A DNA stretch of 64,000 nucleotides from Stenotrophomonas sp. BIO128-Bstrain (GTDB taxonomy: Bacteria; Pseudomonadota; Gammaproteobacteria; Xanthomonadales; Xanthomonadaceae), in NCBI RefSeq assembly GCF_030128875.1, contig NZ_CP124620.1, forward strand, positions 186,001 through 250,000, in the 5' to 3' direction. Positions 1 through 8,142 of this stretch are shown in pieces. The notes below the pieces were generated by a model that did not search any database, was not told where the DNA came from, and saw only the letters and a list, made by a program, of their open reading frames with translations. Made by a program: the position numbers and the translations under genes. Position 1 is the first letter of the stretch, and the number at the start of each line of letters is the position of its first letter.

Positions 1-680
1 ATGCCGGCGCAGTCGCCGACGTTGTCACCCACGTTGTCGGCGATCACCGCCGGGTTGCGCGGGTCGTCCTCGGGAATGCCGGCTTCGACCTTGCCGACCA
101 GGTCCGCGCCGACGTCGGCGCCCTTGGTGAAGATGCCGCCGCCCAGCCGCGCGAAGATCGAGATCAGCGACGAACCGAACGCCAGCCCGACCAGCGCGTG
201 CAGCGTCTGCGCGACATCCAGCCCGAGCTTCAACAGCAGCGCGTAGTACCCGGCCACGCCCAGCAGGCCCAGCCCGACCACCAGCATGCCGGTGATCGCA
301 CCGCCGCGGAAGGCCACGTCCATGGCCGCGCTCAGGCCGTTGCGGGCGGCCTCGGCGGTGCGCACGTTGGCGCGGACGGAAACGTTCATGCCGATGTAGC
401 CGGCCGCGCCGGAGAGCACGGCGCCGATCGCGAAGCCGATCGCGGTGTACCAACTGAGGAAGATGCCGACCAGCACGAACAGCACGGCACCGGCGATGGC
501 GATGGTCAGGTATTGGCGGTTGAGGTAGGCGCGCGCGCCTTCCTGGATGGCGGCGGCGATTTCCTGCATGCGCGCATTGCCAGCCGGCTGCCGGAGGATC
601 CAGCGTGCCGACACGATGCCATAGAGAATCGCGAGGATGGCGCAGAACAGCGCCAGAGAAAGCCCATAACGTTCCAGCAT
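1..680 (-). CDS. hppA: Membrane-bound proton-pumping pyrophosphatase, N-terminal part (cut by window edge)
   Basis: Integral membrane H+-PPase that couples hydrolysis of pyrophosphate to proton translocation. Reading down from 680 gives 226 codons before the left edge. They show a first membrane helix (about residues 5-25), more helices around 55-75, 80-100 and 125-155, then the family signatures [19 protein letters not shown] (about 178-196) and [19 protein letters not shown] (about 205-223), which hold the aspartates that bind Mg-PPi. The ATG at 680 is preceded by a strong GGGAGGGG ribosome site. The family is usually near 670-700 residues, so about two thirds lies outside. The residue deciding K+ dependence is not in view. 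pfp, another PPi enzyme, lies upstream on the same strand. Confidence 0.93.
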   Translation of the reverse strand, partial: MLERYGLSLALFCAILAILYGIVSARWILRQPAGNARMQEIAAAIQEGARAYLNRQYLTIAIAGAVLFVLVGIFLSWYTAIGFAIGAVLSGAAGYIGMNVSVRANVRTAEAARNGLSAAMDVAFRGGAITGMLVVGLGLLGVAGYYALLLKLGLDVAQTLHALVGLAFGSSLISIFARLGGGIFTKGADVGADLVGKVEAGIPEDDPRNPAVIADNVGDNVGDCAG

Positions 681-904
681 GTCCCCTCCCGGGTGATGGA
701 ATGACATCCAGTGAACGGATGAACTTCTCCACGCGGGGGCACAACGGGCTGCAACCATGAACCAACCCGTTCAGACCGTGCCCGGTCGTCAAGCGTGTGG
801 CGGTGTTCAGCAATCCCTGGTGGCCCGAGTATGCGGGCAAATCCTCGATGCAAGCCAGCAAGGATTACAAACCGCATGCGTGAGGCCGAACTGTCAGTGA
901 CATG

Positions 905-950
905 GGTAGCGCCGACCAGTGGCATGGGTAGTGCCGGCCGCTGGCCGGCA
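905..950. repeat. GTAG palindrome (SMAG-like)
   Basis: 928-950 is GTAG followed by the palindrome TGCCGGCC-GC-TGGCCGGCA. A decayed partner (GTAGCGCCGACC) begins at 905. The 363-base gap 681-1043 holds this element, the hppA ribosome site, and nothing else I can identify. Confidence 0.75.
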
Positions 951-1043
951 ACCACGCAGATCCGGACGACGGGCCGCCTTTGCCACGCCGTTCAGCCACC
1001 CACTGGCAGCCTCGGCCCATCCCCCCGCCGTTGGAGTCCTGCC

Positions 1044-1547
1044 ATGTCCTCCCGTCATCTGTTGTGGCTGGCCCTGTTGCCCGCCGTGTCCTCTTTCGCC
1101 GCCGAGACCCCCGAACTGAAGCGCGCCGCGGGCACCCCGCAGGCGGTGGGCGCGGCCCACACCCTCCGCCAGATTCCCGAAGCCTGCGCGCGGCTGGAAG
1201 GCGTGTTCACCGGCGAAGCGGCCCAGCCGTACAAATTCGCCGTGGTGCGTACCAGCGAGCAGTGCCGGCCGCGGGCCCGCTTCGTCGACTACGACAAGGC
1301 GCAGCCCAGCGAGGCCAAGGGCTGGAAACTCAATGATGTGATCCGTGTGCCGAATGCAGGCTGCCCGGCGCAGCAGGCGGTGGTGCGCGTGTGGCGCATG
1401 CCGGTCACCACCACGCCCGAACTCGATGGCCAGGGCCAGTCGCGCATCTACCTGGAAGACGCCAAGAAGCAGGCCGCCGCCGGCAAGATCGCGCAGGTGC
1501 CGATGTTCGCCGCGCAGATGAAGGTCGAGGGCAAGGCCTGCAACTGA
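1044..1547 (+). CDS. Small secreted protein of unknown function
   Basis: 167 residues. The ATG at 1044 has GGAG eight bases upstream and is followed by a signal peptide (about residues 1-18, ending SSFAAE). The longer frame beginning at 795 runs through palindrome-containing non-coding sequence and is not preferred. The mature part has paired cysteines (QIPEACARL, TSEQCRPR, NAGCPAQQ, GKACN) that suggest disulfides in the periplasm, and no motif I recognise. It lies between hppA and pfp on the opposite strand and has GTAG palindromes on both sides, so it may be an inserted accessory gene. Function unknown. Confidence 0.72.
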   Translation: MSSRHLLWLALLPAVSSFAAETPELKRAAGTPQAVGAAHTLRQIPEACARLEGVFTGEAAQPYKFAVVRTSEQCRPRARFVDYDKAQPSEAKGWKLNDVIRVPNAGCPAQQAVVRVWRMPVTTTPELDGQGQSRIYLEDAKKQAAAGKIAQVPMFAAQMKVEGKACN

Positions 1548-1562
1548 CCTGACCACGCACCG

Positions 1563-1722
1563 GTAGTGCCGGCCGCTGGCCGGCTCCCGGGAATCTGCCG
1601 GGGACACCGCGGTGCCGGCCAGCGGCCGGCACTACCTCAGGGCCGGAGACACCGCGGCGCCGGCCAGCGGCCGGCACTACCTGAGCGCCTGGGAACACAA
1701 CGATGCTGGCCAGCGGCCGGCA
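1563..1722. repeat. Cluster of four GTAG/CTAC palindromes
   Basis: Copies at 1563-1584 (GTAG forward), 1613-1635 and 1657-1680 (inverted, ending CACTAC), and a decayed copy at 1705-1722. All share the arm GCCGGCC-(GC/AG)-GGCCGGC. The first two form a head-to-head pair that could fold as one long hairpin. The cluster separates the secreted protein from the 3' end of pfp, which converge here. Confidence 0.8.
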
Positions 1723-1734
1723 CCGACGGGTTGC

Positions 1735-2991
1735 TCATGCTTCGAAGGCAGGCAGCTTCTTCTTCACTGCCACGTTCTTCAGCGTCACGTACTTCGGCAG
1801 CCCATCAGGCCCGTAGGGCAACGGGGCTTCCCCCTTGATCAGCGGGGCGAGATAGGCGCGGGCCTTGTCGGTGATGCCGAAGCCATCGCGGCGGATGAAG
1901 CCGGCCGGCATCTTCTTCTCGTGGTTGGCCACCTTGTGCAGCGGGGCGGCCTCGATTTTCCAGCGATAGGGTTTATCGCTGGTGCGCACGATCACCGGCA
2001 TCACCGCGTTCTGGCCCTTCAACGCGAACTGCACCGCCGCCTTGCCCACCGCCTGTGCCTGCTCCCAGTCCGTTTTGGAGGCCAGATGGCGCGCCGAGCG
2101 CTGCAGGTAGTCGGGCAGGGTCCAGTGGACCTTGTAGCCCAGTCCATCCTTGACCCGGGCAGCCAGCTGCGAGGCCACGCCGCCGAGCTGGGTATGCCCG
2201 AACGAATCGGTGCCACCGCCCGCATCGGCGACGAAACGGCCATCGGCCGTCTGGATGCCCTCGGAGGCCACCACCACGCAGTAGCCCACGCGCTCGACCA
2301 CCTGTTTCACCTTGGCCAGGAACGCGGCCTCGTCGTAGGCGCGCTCGGGCAGCAGGATGATGTGCGGGGCGTCATCGGCGCCCTGGCCGGCCAGGCCCGC
2401 GGCCGCCGCAAGCCAGCCGGCATGGCGGCCCATCGCTTCGTACACGAACACCTTGGTCGAGGTCTCGGCCATCGCGGCCACGTCCAGCGCCGCTTCGCGC
2501 ACGGAGACCGCCGTGTACTTGGCCGCCGAGCCGAAGCCCGGGCAGGTATCGGTCACGGCCAGATCGTTGTCGATGGTCTTGGGCACGCCGACGCAGGTCA
2601 GGTCGTAGTCGAAGGCCTTGGCCAGCTGGGAGACCTTCCAGGCGGTATCGGCCGAATCGTTGCCGCCGTTGTAGAGGAACCAGCGCACATCGTGCGCGCG
2701 CAGCACCTGGAGCAGCCGCTCGTACCTGCCGCGGTCGGCCTCCAGCGATTTGAGCTTGTAGCGGCACGAGCCGAACGCGCCGCCGGGGGTATGGGCGAGG
2801 GCGGCGATCGCGGCAGCGGTTTCCTTCGAGGTGTCGATCAGGTCCTCGCGGAGCGCGCCGAGAATACCGTTGCGTGCGGCCAAGACCTTGATTCCTTTGG
2901 CCCTTGCCGTGCTGATGACCGCCGAGGCCGTGGCATTGATGACGGCGGTGACGCCGCCTGACTGGGCGTAGAGCAGGGTACCGTTGGGCAT
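1735..2991 (-). CDS. pfp: Pyrophosphate-dependent 6-phosphofructokinase
   Basis: 418 residues. Phosphorylates fructose 6-phosphate with PPi instead of ATP, a reversible cytosolic step of glycolysis and gluconeogenesis. Shown by an N-terminal SGG loop (11-13), GGND at 109-112 where ATP enzymes have GGDG (the Asp blocks ATP), PKTIDND at 137-143 with the Lys typical of PPi enzymes and the catalytic Asp, and MGRHAGW at 187-193 for substrate binding. Start ATG at 2991. It diverges from adk and is followed on the same strand, after the secreted-protein gene, by hppA. In some methanotrophs pfp and an H+-PPase are cotranscribed; here a shared function is likely but cotranscription is not shown. Confidence 0.93.
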   Translation of the reverse strand: MPNGTLLYAQSGGVTAVINATASAVISTARAKGIKVLAARNGILGALREDLIDTSKETAAAIAALAHTPGGAFGSCRYKLKSLEADRGRYERLLQVLRAHDVRWFLYNGGNDSADTAWKVSQLAKAFDYDLTCVGVPKTIDNDLAVTDTCPGFGSAAKYTAVSVREAALDVAAMAETSTKVFVYEAMGRHAGWLAAAAGLAGQGADDAPHIILLPERAYDEAAFLAKVKQVVERVGYCVVVASEGIQTADGRFVADAGGGTDSFGHTQLGGVASQLAARVKDGLGYKVHWTLPDYLQRSARHLASKTDWEQAQAVGKAAVQFALKGQNAVMPVIVRTSDKPYRWKIEAAPLHKVANHEKKMPAGFIRRDGFGITDKARAYLAPLIKGEAPLPYGPDGLPKYVTLKNVAVKKKLPAFEA

Positions 2992-3132
2992 GGTGCGACC
3001 TTGGTCTGGGGGAAGGACATTGCAGAGACATTACCGGTATGGGGTAAAGTGCGCGTATTGCGGTGCAGCGTGATTGTGGACAATCCCGGGGCGCGCGCCC
3101 TTCCATTTTCTTACCACGTTGGAGTCAGGTTG

Positions 3133-3696
3133 ATGCGATTGGTTCTGTTGGGACCGCCCGGTTCGGGCAAGGGGACGCAGGCGACGCGCCTGAAGGAACA
3201 TCTTTCGATTGCGCACATTTCCACCGGCGACCTGCTGCGTGCCGAAGTGGCTGCGGGGACCGAGCTGGGCAAGCAGGCCAAGGCCGTGATGGATGCCGGC
3301 AACCTGGTGTCCGATGACATCCTGCTGGGCATGCTCGAGTCGCGCCTGGGCCAGGACGATGTGGCCAAGGGCTTCATCCTGGATGGTTACCCGCGCAACG
3401 TGGCCCAGGCCAATGCGCTGGACAGCCTGCTGGCCAAGATCGGCCAGCCGCTGGATGCGGTCGTGCAGCTGGACGTGCCGACCGAACTGCTGGTCGAGCG
3501 CATCGCCGGCCGCGCCGCCGAGCAGGGCCGTGCCGATGACAACCCCGAATCGGTGCGTCAGCGCCTGCAGGTCTACAACGACCAGACCGCGCCCGTGGTG
3601 GATTTCTATGCCGGCCGTGGCACGCTCGCACGCGTTGATGGCGTGGGTGAACTGAACGACGTGGAAGCGCGCATCCGCGCCGCGATCCAGGCCTGA
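3133..3696 (+). CDS. adk: Adenylate kinase, short-lid form
   Basis: 187 residues. Catalyses ATP + AMP to 2 ADP in the cytosol. The P-loop GPPGSGKGT is at 7-15; the AMP-binding region has STGDLLR and LDGYPRN. The LID region is short (AGRAAEQGRADDNPE), explaining 187 residues rather than the 214 of the E. coli long form, and carries no zinc cysteines. The ATG at 3133 is preceded by GGAG (3121-3124) and matches the usual MRLVLLG start; upstream in-frame codons to 3001 would add sequence unlike the family. Divergent from pfp. Confidence 0.96.
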   Translation: MRLVLLGPPGSGKGTQATRLKEHLSIAHISTGDLLRAEVAAGTELGKQAKAVMDAGNLVSDDILLGMLESRLGQDDVAKGFILDGYPRNVAQANALDSLLAKIGQPLDAVVQLDVPTELLVERIAGRAAEQGRADDNPESVRQRLQVYNDQTAPVVDFYAGRGTLARVDGVGELNDVEARIRAAIQA

Positions 3697-3702
3697 TCCG
3701 GT

Positions 3703-3724
3703 CGGTGCCGCTACGGCGGCACCG
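3703..3724 (+). terminator. Stable hairpin after adk
   Basis: Nine perfect pairs (CGGTGCCGC / GCGGCACCG) close a TACG loop, giving an exceptionally stable C(UACG)G tetraloop in RNA. There is no T tract, so it may stabilise the mRNA end or act with the next hairpin at 3752-3793. Confidence 0.5.
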
Positions 3725-3751
3725 CACGGGCAGTGCGCTGCCCAGTGCCTG

Positions 3752-3793
3752 AAACACACACGCCCGGCCCCCGAAGGGACCAGGCGTGTGGTT
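3752..3793. terminator. Bidirectional terminator-like hairpin
   Basis: CACACGCC (3757-3764) pairs with GGCGTGTG (3783-3790), with inner GG/CC and CCC/GGG pairs and a CCGAA loop, flanked by AAA on one side and GGTTT on the other. It could end adk on the plus strand and the candidate small RNA on the minus strand. Confidence 0.5.
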
Positions 3794-3893
3794 TGAAGGT
3801 GCCAGCGAGCGGGCTTGCTCAGAGCCCCGCAGCATGAGCCCCCCTGGGGATGGCCTCTTGGGGAGTAGGACCAATGGGGTGCTGCGGCTGGCC
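3752..3893 (-). ncRNA. Candidate structured small RNA with C-rich loops
   Basis: The 333-base gap between adk and mpl has no convincing gene but strong RNA structure. Read on the minus strand, GCCAGC+CGCAGCA (about 3893-3878) can pair with TGCTGCGG (about 3835-3828) and GCTGGC. A subhairpin GAGC..GCTC lies inside. A stem (TGG-CCT / AGG-CCA) presents the single-stranded loop ACTCCCCAAG, with further CCCC runs before and after it. It ends at the hairpin 3752-3793. C-rich loops of this kind pair with Shine-Dalgarno sequences in known regulatory RNAs such as sX13 of Xanthomonas. I found no clear promoter, and plus-strand transcription is possible. Confidence 0.4.
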
Positions 3894-4016
3894 CATGGAA
3901 TTGTGTCCGTCTTCACAGTACGGCGCTATCGGGATTTCCCTGACACCGTGATGGACTTCTCTGATACTCGACTAGGAGTTATCTGACGGCGATGTCCATC
4001 GACGGTGATGATCGGC

Positions 4017-4022
4017 GACAAT
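4017..4022 (+). promoter_or_regulatory. -10 box of mpl, possibly leaderless
   Basis: GACAAT ends seven bases before the mpl ATG at 4030, so transcription would begin at or next to the start codon. No ribosome site is visible. No good -35 hexamer is seen. Confidence 0.4.
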
Positions 4023-4029
4023 CGCAGGC

Positions 4030-5394
4030 ATGAGCACGATCCACATTCTTGGTATTGCAGGCACTTTCATGGGCGGCGTGGCCGCGCTGGCACGCGAGAA
4101 GGGCCATGCGGTCCGCGGCAGCGACCAGGCGATCTACCCGCCGATGTCCACCCAGCTCGAACGCCTGGGCATCGCCCTGGATCCGGGCTACCGCGCCGAC
4201 AGCGTGGCACCGGACTGCGACGAGGTGGTGATCGGCAATGCGCTCTCGCGCGGCAACCCTGCCGTGGAAGCCGTGCTGGATGCAGGCCAGCGCTATATCT
4301 CCGGGGCCCAGTGGCTGTCCGAGCAGGTGCTGCCGGGCCGCGACACCCTGGCTGTGGCCGGCACGCACGGCAAGACCACCACCACCACCATCCTGACCTG
4401 GCTGCTGCACAGCGCCGGGCGTGAGCCGGGCTTTCTGATCGGCGGCGTGGCGGAGGATTTCGGCGTCTCCGCGCGCATCGGCAGCGGCCGCGAGTTCGTG
4501 GTCGAGGCCGACGAGTACGACACCGCGTTCTTCGACAAGCGCAGCAAGTTCGTGCACTACCGGCCGCTGGTGGCGATCCTCAACAACCTCGAGTACGACC
4601 ACGCCGACATCTTCCCGGACGTGGCCGCGATCCAGCGCCAGTTCCATCACCTGATCCGCACCGTGCCCGCGCGCGGGCGCCTGATCGTCAACGGCGAAGA
4701 TGCCTATCTCGCCGAGGTGCTGGCGATGGGGTGCTGGACGCCGGTGGAGCGCTTCGGTTTCGATCCTGCGCTGGAATGGCACGCCGAGCTGGTGGAGGCC
4801 GACGGCAGCGTGTTCGTGGTGCACCATCGGGGCGCGCGCGTCGGTGAAGTGCGCTGGTCGCTGCTCGGCCGGCACAACGTGCTCAACGGGCTCGCTGCGC
4901 TGGCCGCCGCGCATGCGGTAGGTGTCGAACTGGCCACGGTGATGCCGGCGCTGGCCGCGTTCCGCAGCGTCAAGCGCCGCCTGGAAGTGATCGGCCAGGC
5001 ACGCGATGTCACCGTCTACGATGACTTCGCGCATCACCCCACCGCGATCCGCACCACCCTTGAGGGCCTGCGTGCGAGGGTTGGTGAAGCCCGCATCGTG
5101 GTGGCGATGGAACCGCGCAGCAATTCCATGCGGCTGGGCGCGCATGCGCAGGCGCTGGCCCCGTCGCTGGACGGTGCCGATGCCGTGGTGTTCCTGCACC
5201 GCCCCGAGCTGGCCTGGGATGCGGCCGGCGTGATCGCGGCCGTGCGAGGCGAGGCGTATGCCGTGCCGGATACCGATGCGCTGCTGGCCCGCCTGGACGC
5301 GATCGCCATGCCCGGCGACCACGTGGTGTTCATGTCCAATGGTGGCTTCGACGGCGCGCCGCGGCGCTTCCTGGCACAGCTGCAGCCGTCCTGA
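4030..5394 (+). CDS. mpl: UDP-MurNAc:L-Ala-gamma-D-Glu-meso-DAP ligase
   Basis: 454 residues. Cytosolic murein recycling enzyme that joins the recovered tripeptide to UDP-N-acetylmuramate using ATP. N-terminal nucleotide-sugar domain (HILGIAGTFMGGVAAL at about 5-20 and the Mpl-type SDQAIYPPMS), Mur-ligase P-loop GTHGKTT at 111-117, then EADEYDTAFFDKRSKF and NNLEYDHADIF, which separate Mpl from MurC, and a C-terminal binding domain containing DDFAHHPTAI. Length is typical (about 450-460). Followed 12 bases later by the Lon-domain gene. Confidence 0.95.
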   Translation: MSTIHILGIAGTFMGGVAALAREKGHAVRGSDQAIYPPMSTQLERLGIALDPGYRADSVAPDCDEVVIGNALSRGNPAVEAVLDAGQRYISGAQWLSEQVLPGRDTLAVAGTHGKTTTTTILTWLLHSAGREPGFLIGGVAEDFGVSARIGSGREFVVEADEYDTAFFDKRSKFVHYRPLVAILNNLEYDHADIFPDVAAIQRQFHHLIRTVPARGRLIVNGEDAYLAEVLAMGCWTPVERFGFDPALEWHAELVEADGSVFVVHHRGARVGEVRWSLLGRHNVLNGLAALAAAHAVGVELATVMPALAAFRSVKRRLEVIGQARDVTVYDDFAHHPTAIRTTLEGLRARVGEARIVVAMEPRSNSMRLGAHAQALAPSLDGADAVVFLHRPELAWDAAGVIAAVRGEAYAVPDTDALLARLDAIAMPGDHVVFMSNGGFDGAPRRFLAQLQPS

Positions 5395-5406
5395 GCGGGC
5401 CTGGCC

Positions 5407-5985
5407 ATGACCGACACCGCGTCACTGCCCCTGTTCCCGCTGCACACCGTGCTGCTGCCCGGCGCCGCGCTGGGCCTGCGCGTGTTCGAGCGGCGCTACC
5501 TGGACATGCTGCGCGAATGCAGCCGCGCCGGTACCGCGTTCGGTGTCTGCATGATCCTGCACGGTGAGGAAACCGGCGCCCCCGCGGTGCCGGCCGCCTA
5601 CGGCGTGGAGGCGCGGATCGAGGATTTCGACGTGGGCGCCGATGGCGTGCTGGTGCTGCGCCTGCGTGGCCAGCGTCGCTTCCATGTCGATCGCACGCGC
5701 GTGCGCGACAACGGGCTGATCATTGCCGAGGTGACCTGGTGTGCGGCCGACAGCGACGATGAGCTGCAGCCCGAACATGCGCTGATGGCGACCGTGCTTG
5801 AGCACATCATCGAACAGGCCGGTGCCGCGTTTGCTCCGGTCAGCCCGGCGCAGATGGAGCAGGCCAGCTGGGTCGGCTGGCGCCTGGCTGAGCTGCTGCC
5901 CCTGCAGGATGCGCAGCGCCTGCAGCTGCTGCAGCACGATGACCCGCACCAGCGCCTGCAGGCGTTGCTGGACTGGATGCCGTAA
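5407..5985 (+). CDS. Lon N-terminal-domain protein
   Basis: 192 residues, consisting of a single Lon substrate-binding (N-terminal) domain. The hallmark LPLFPLHTVLLPG is at 7-19, followed by LRVFERRYLDML and GVEARIEDF. No AAA or protease domain follows, so it is a stand-alone relative, not Lon protease. Such proteins are common in Proteobacteria and their role is not established. Starts 12 bases after mpl and is probably cotranscribed with it. Converges on the DedA-PAP2 gene across two hairpins. Confidence 0.85.
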   Translation: MTDTASLPLFPLHTVLLPGAALGLRVFERRYLDMLRECSRAGTAFGVCMILHGEETGAPAVPAAYGVEARIEDFDVGADGVLVLRLRGQRRFHVDRTRVRDNGLIIAEVTWCAADSDDELQPEHALMATVLEHIIEQAGAAFAPVSPAQMEQASWVGWRLAELLPLQDAQRLQLLQHDDPHQRLQALLDWMP

Positions 5986-5986
5986 C

Positions 5987-6030
5987 GCGGGGCGAGGCCC
6001 CGCTGCACGAACGGCCGGGATGATCCCGGC
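5987..6030. terminator. Two hairpins between convergent genes
   Basis: GCGGGGC-gag-GCCCCGC (5987-6003) and GCCGGGA-tga-TCCCGGC (6014-6030) fill the 51-base gap between the convergent stops at 5985 and 6037. Neither has a T tract. Confidence 0.45.
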
Positions 6031-6036
6031 GCTGCC

Positions 6037-8040
6037 TCATTCGGCCGCGGGCATGCGCACGCGCAGCACCGGCATCTGCGTATCCGGATGGGTGTCGACC
6101 TGCTGTGGCAGGCCATCCAGTGCCTGGCGCACCGCATTGAGCGAGGGGTCGATGCCACGCATCGGGCGCCACATCCCGATCAGATTGAAGTGCTGCTGGT
6201 AGTGCAGGGTCTGCGCACTGCCGAGCCACAACGGCTCATCCACCGGCGCTGACAGCCGCGCCGGTGCCGGCCACAGGCGCAGCGCGAACATCTCGTTGGG
6301 GGCATTGCCGGCGCGCAGCATCAGCAGCGATTCGACCTGCGTGTCCAGGGTGGCTGGCAGGACCGGCACCTTGTCCTTGTCCGAGGACTTGTCGAGCATC
6401 AACAGCGCCTGCTCCCAGCCGGCCTGCGGCTGAACGCGCCAGCCCTGGCTTTCCAGGCGGCGCTGCAGCGGTGCCAGCGGGCCGGCCACCTGCACATCCA
6501 GCGGCCAGCGCTGGTCGTCGTCGAATTCATTGCGGCGCGAGGGCAGGTGCTGCCACTCGGTCGTCCACCAGGCCTGTGCATCCAGCGGCGCTGGGCTCGG
6601 CTGCGCCGGTTCGAAGCGCGCCAGTTTCACCGGGATGTTGCGCGGGGCGTACCAGAGCGCGGCCACGGCGAAGGTACCGTAGAACAGCCACGCCACCGGC
6701 TTGACCCAGAACGAGCGGTTGAAGCGGCGGCGGTACGCGATGCCGAGCACCAGCAGCCAGAACAGGCCGAACAGCATGCCGCCGATCACATCGCTCAGCC
6801 AATGGGCGCCGAGGTAGATGCGGGCGAAGCCGATCAGGCTGACGATGATGCCCGACAGCAGGTAGGGCCACACGCGGGTGCGGCCGGGCAGTTCGCGCGC
6901 GATCAGCACGGCGAAGAAGCCGAAGGTGATCGTGGCCATCGTTACCGAGACCGACGGGAAGCCGAAGCCGCTGCTCGCATCCGGCGGCCGGACCACGTCC
7001 ACGGTTGCGCCGAGCAGCTTGCACAGGGCCAGGCCGAAGGCCAGCGCGGCCAGCCAGTGACCGGCCGCCATCCAGCGCCGGCGCCAGACCAGGTAGCCCA
7101 TGCCGGCGGCCGTGGCCGGCAACAGGACCTGCCAGGCGCCCAGCGAGGCCAGCGCGGCCATGGGGTAATCGGCCAGCGGATTGCGCAGGGCCAGCATGGC
7201 GTGGTGCACGGCCAGATCGACCCGCAGCGGTTCGCCATGCGCGACCACCGCCATCAACAGGGCGAACCAGCCCCAGCCAAGCAGCAGCAGCATCACCGCC
7301 AGCATCGCCAGCGGCACCGATTCACGCCGCTGGGGATCGAACACCGCCACCGAGTAACGGCCCAGCGTTGGATGGCGCTGCGACCAGTTCAACAGCATGG
7401 CCAGCCAGCTGTCCATGCGCGAGGCCGACCAGCGGTAGCCGTACAGCACGATCGCCCAGACCAGGCCCATGATCACGCCGAGCAGGCCCAGCACCATCAC
7501 CAGCCGGCCGGCAACAGCGGCGACCGCGTCATACGCCTCGCCGAGCACCCAGCCGGGGGCCAGGAACAGCACCGCCCAGGACAGGCTGGCGATGCCACTG
7601 GCCTGGAAGTAGCGCGAGAGCGGCATCTTCATCATGCCGGCGATGGCCGGCACGAACGGGCGGATCGCGCCGACATAGCGCGCCACCAGGATGCTCTTGA
7701 ACGCGTTGCGGCGGAACATCGTCTCGCCGCGGTCGAGCAGCTGCGGATACTTGCTGAAGGGCCAGAAGCCGCGCAGGCGATCCCCCCAGCGCCGGCCTAC
7801 CCAGTAGCTGATGCCGTCGCCGGCAAACGCGCCCAGCGCTGCGCAGGCCACCGCGTACGGCCCGGAGATCTGGCCCAGGCCGATGAACACACCCACGGCG
7901 AACAGCAGCGGCAACGCGGGCACGATCGCGCCCAGCACGATGACTGCATCGCAGAAGGCAATGAGGAAAATGACCGCACCGGCAAGCACGGGGTGAGCTG
8001 AGATCCACGCAAGCGTGGCATCGATCCATGACGAGTCCAT
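6037..8040 (-). CDS. DedA / PAP2-like / LssY three-domain membrane protein
   Basis: 667 residues. Residues 1-200 form a DedA (SNARE-associated) domain with VARYVGAIRPFVPAIAG (about 119-135). Residues about 240-440 are a multi-helix PAP2-type domain, and about 480-660 an LssY C-terminal domain outside the membrane. DedA proteins act in lipid transport; PAP2 domains dephosphorylate lipid phosphates or undecaprenyl pyrophosphate. Here R407, H413 and D417 keep the third PAP2 motif, but the second reads PSVS at 362-365 instead of PSGH, and the first (K341...R351-P352) has the wrong spacing, so phosphatase activity is doubtful. A perfect TATAAT (8052-8047) ends six bases before the ATG. Confidence 0.88.
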   Translation of the reverse strand: MDSSWIDATLAWISAHPVLAGAVIFLIAFCDAVIVLGAIVPALPLLFAVGVFIGLGQISGPYAVACAALGAFAGDGISYWVGRRWGDRLRGFWPFSKYPQLLDRGETMFRRNAFKSILVARYVGAIRPFVPAIAGMMKMPLSRYFQASGIASLSWAVLFLAPGWVLGEAYDAVAAVAGRLVMVLGLLGVIMGLVWAIVLYGYRWSASRMDSWLAMLLNWSQRHPTLGRYSVAVFDPQRRESVPLAMLAVMLLLLGWGWFALLMAVVAHGEPLRVDLAVHHAMLALRNPLADYPMAALASLGAWQVLLPATAAGMGYLVWRRRWMAAGHWLAALAFGLALCKLLGATVDVVRPPDASSGFGFPSVSVTMATITFGFFAVLIARELPGRTRVWPYLLSGIIVSLIGFARIYLGAHWLSDVIGGMLFGLFWLLVLGIAYRRRFNRSFWVKPVAWLFYGTFAVAALWYAPRNIPVKLARFEPAQPSPAPLDAQAWWTTEWQHLPSRRNEFDDDQRWPLDVQVAGPLAPLQRRLESQGWRVQPQAGWEQALLMLDKSSDKDKVPVLPATLDTQVESLLMLRAGNAPNEMFALRLWPAPARLSAPVDEPLWLGSAQTLHYQQHFNLIGMWRPMRGIDPSLNAVRQALDGLPQQVDTHPDTQMPVLRVRMPAAE

Positions 8041-8046
8041 CGGAGG

Positions 8047-8052
8047 ATTATA
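8047..8052 (-). promoter_or_regulatory. -10 box of the DedA-PAP2 gene, possibly leaderless
   Basis: TATAAT on the minus strand followed by CCTCCG and the ATG at 8040, placing the expected transcript start on the start codon. No ribosome site fits. No consensus -35 is seen 16-18 bases upstream. Confidence 0.45.
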
Positions 8053-8075
8053 GGGGGGGCAAAGTGACTGACTGC

Positions 8076-8094
8076 CGGCCAGCGGCGGGCAATG
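8076..8094. repeat. Decayed SMAG-like palindrome
   Basis: GCCGGCCAGCGGCGGGC lies between the divergent genes at 8040 and 8143. One arm base differs from the intact palindromes and the terminal CTAC is lost. Confidence 0.4.
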
Positions 8095-8130
8095 TGCGGC
8101 ATCTGCAGTGAATGAGCGCGATCAGCCGCC

Positions 8131-8136
8131 TAGAAT
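8131..8136 (+). promoter_or_regulatory. -10 box of the small kinase gene, possibly leaderless
   Basis: TAGAAT followed by GGCGCC and ATG at 8143. This is the same geometry as the divergent gene at 8040. No ribosome site. Confidence 0.4.
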
Positions 8137-8142
8137 GGCGCC

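Noticed and set aside
3786..3986. 66-codon plus-strand open frame in the adk-mpl gap
   Set aside because: No ribosome site or family-like sequence; the same bases form a stable RNA structure.
6547..8001. 484-codon plus-strand open frame over the DedA-PAP2 gene
   Set aside because: Gln/His/Arg-rich shadow with no domain.
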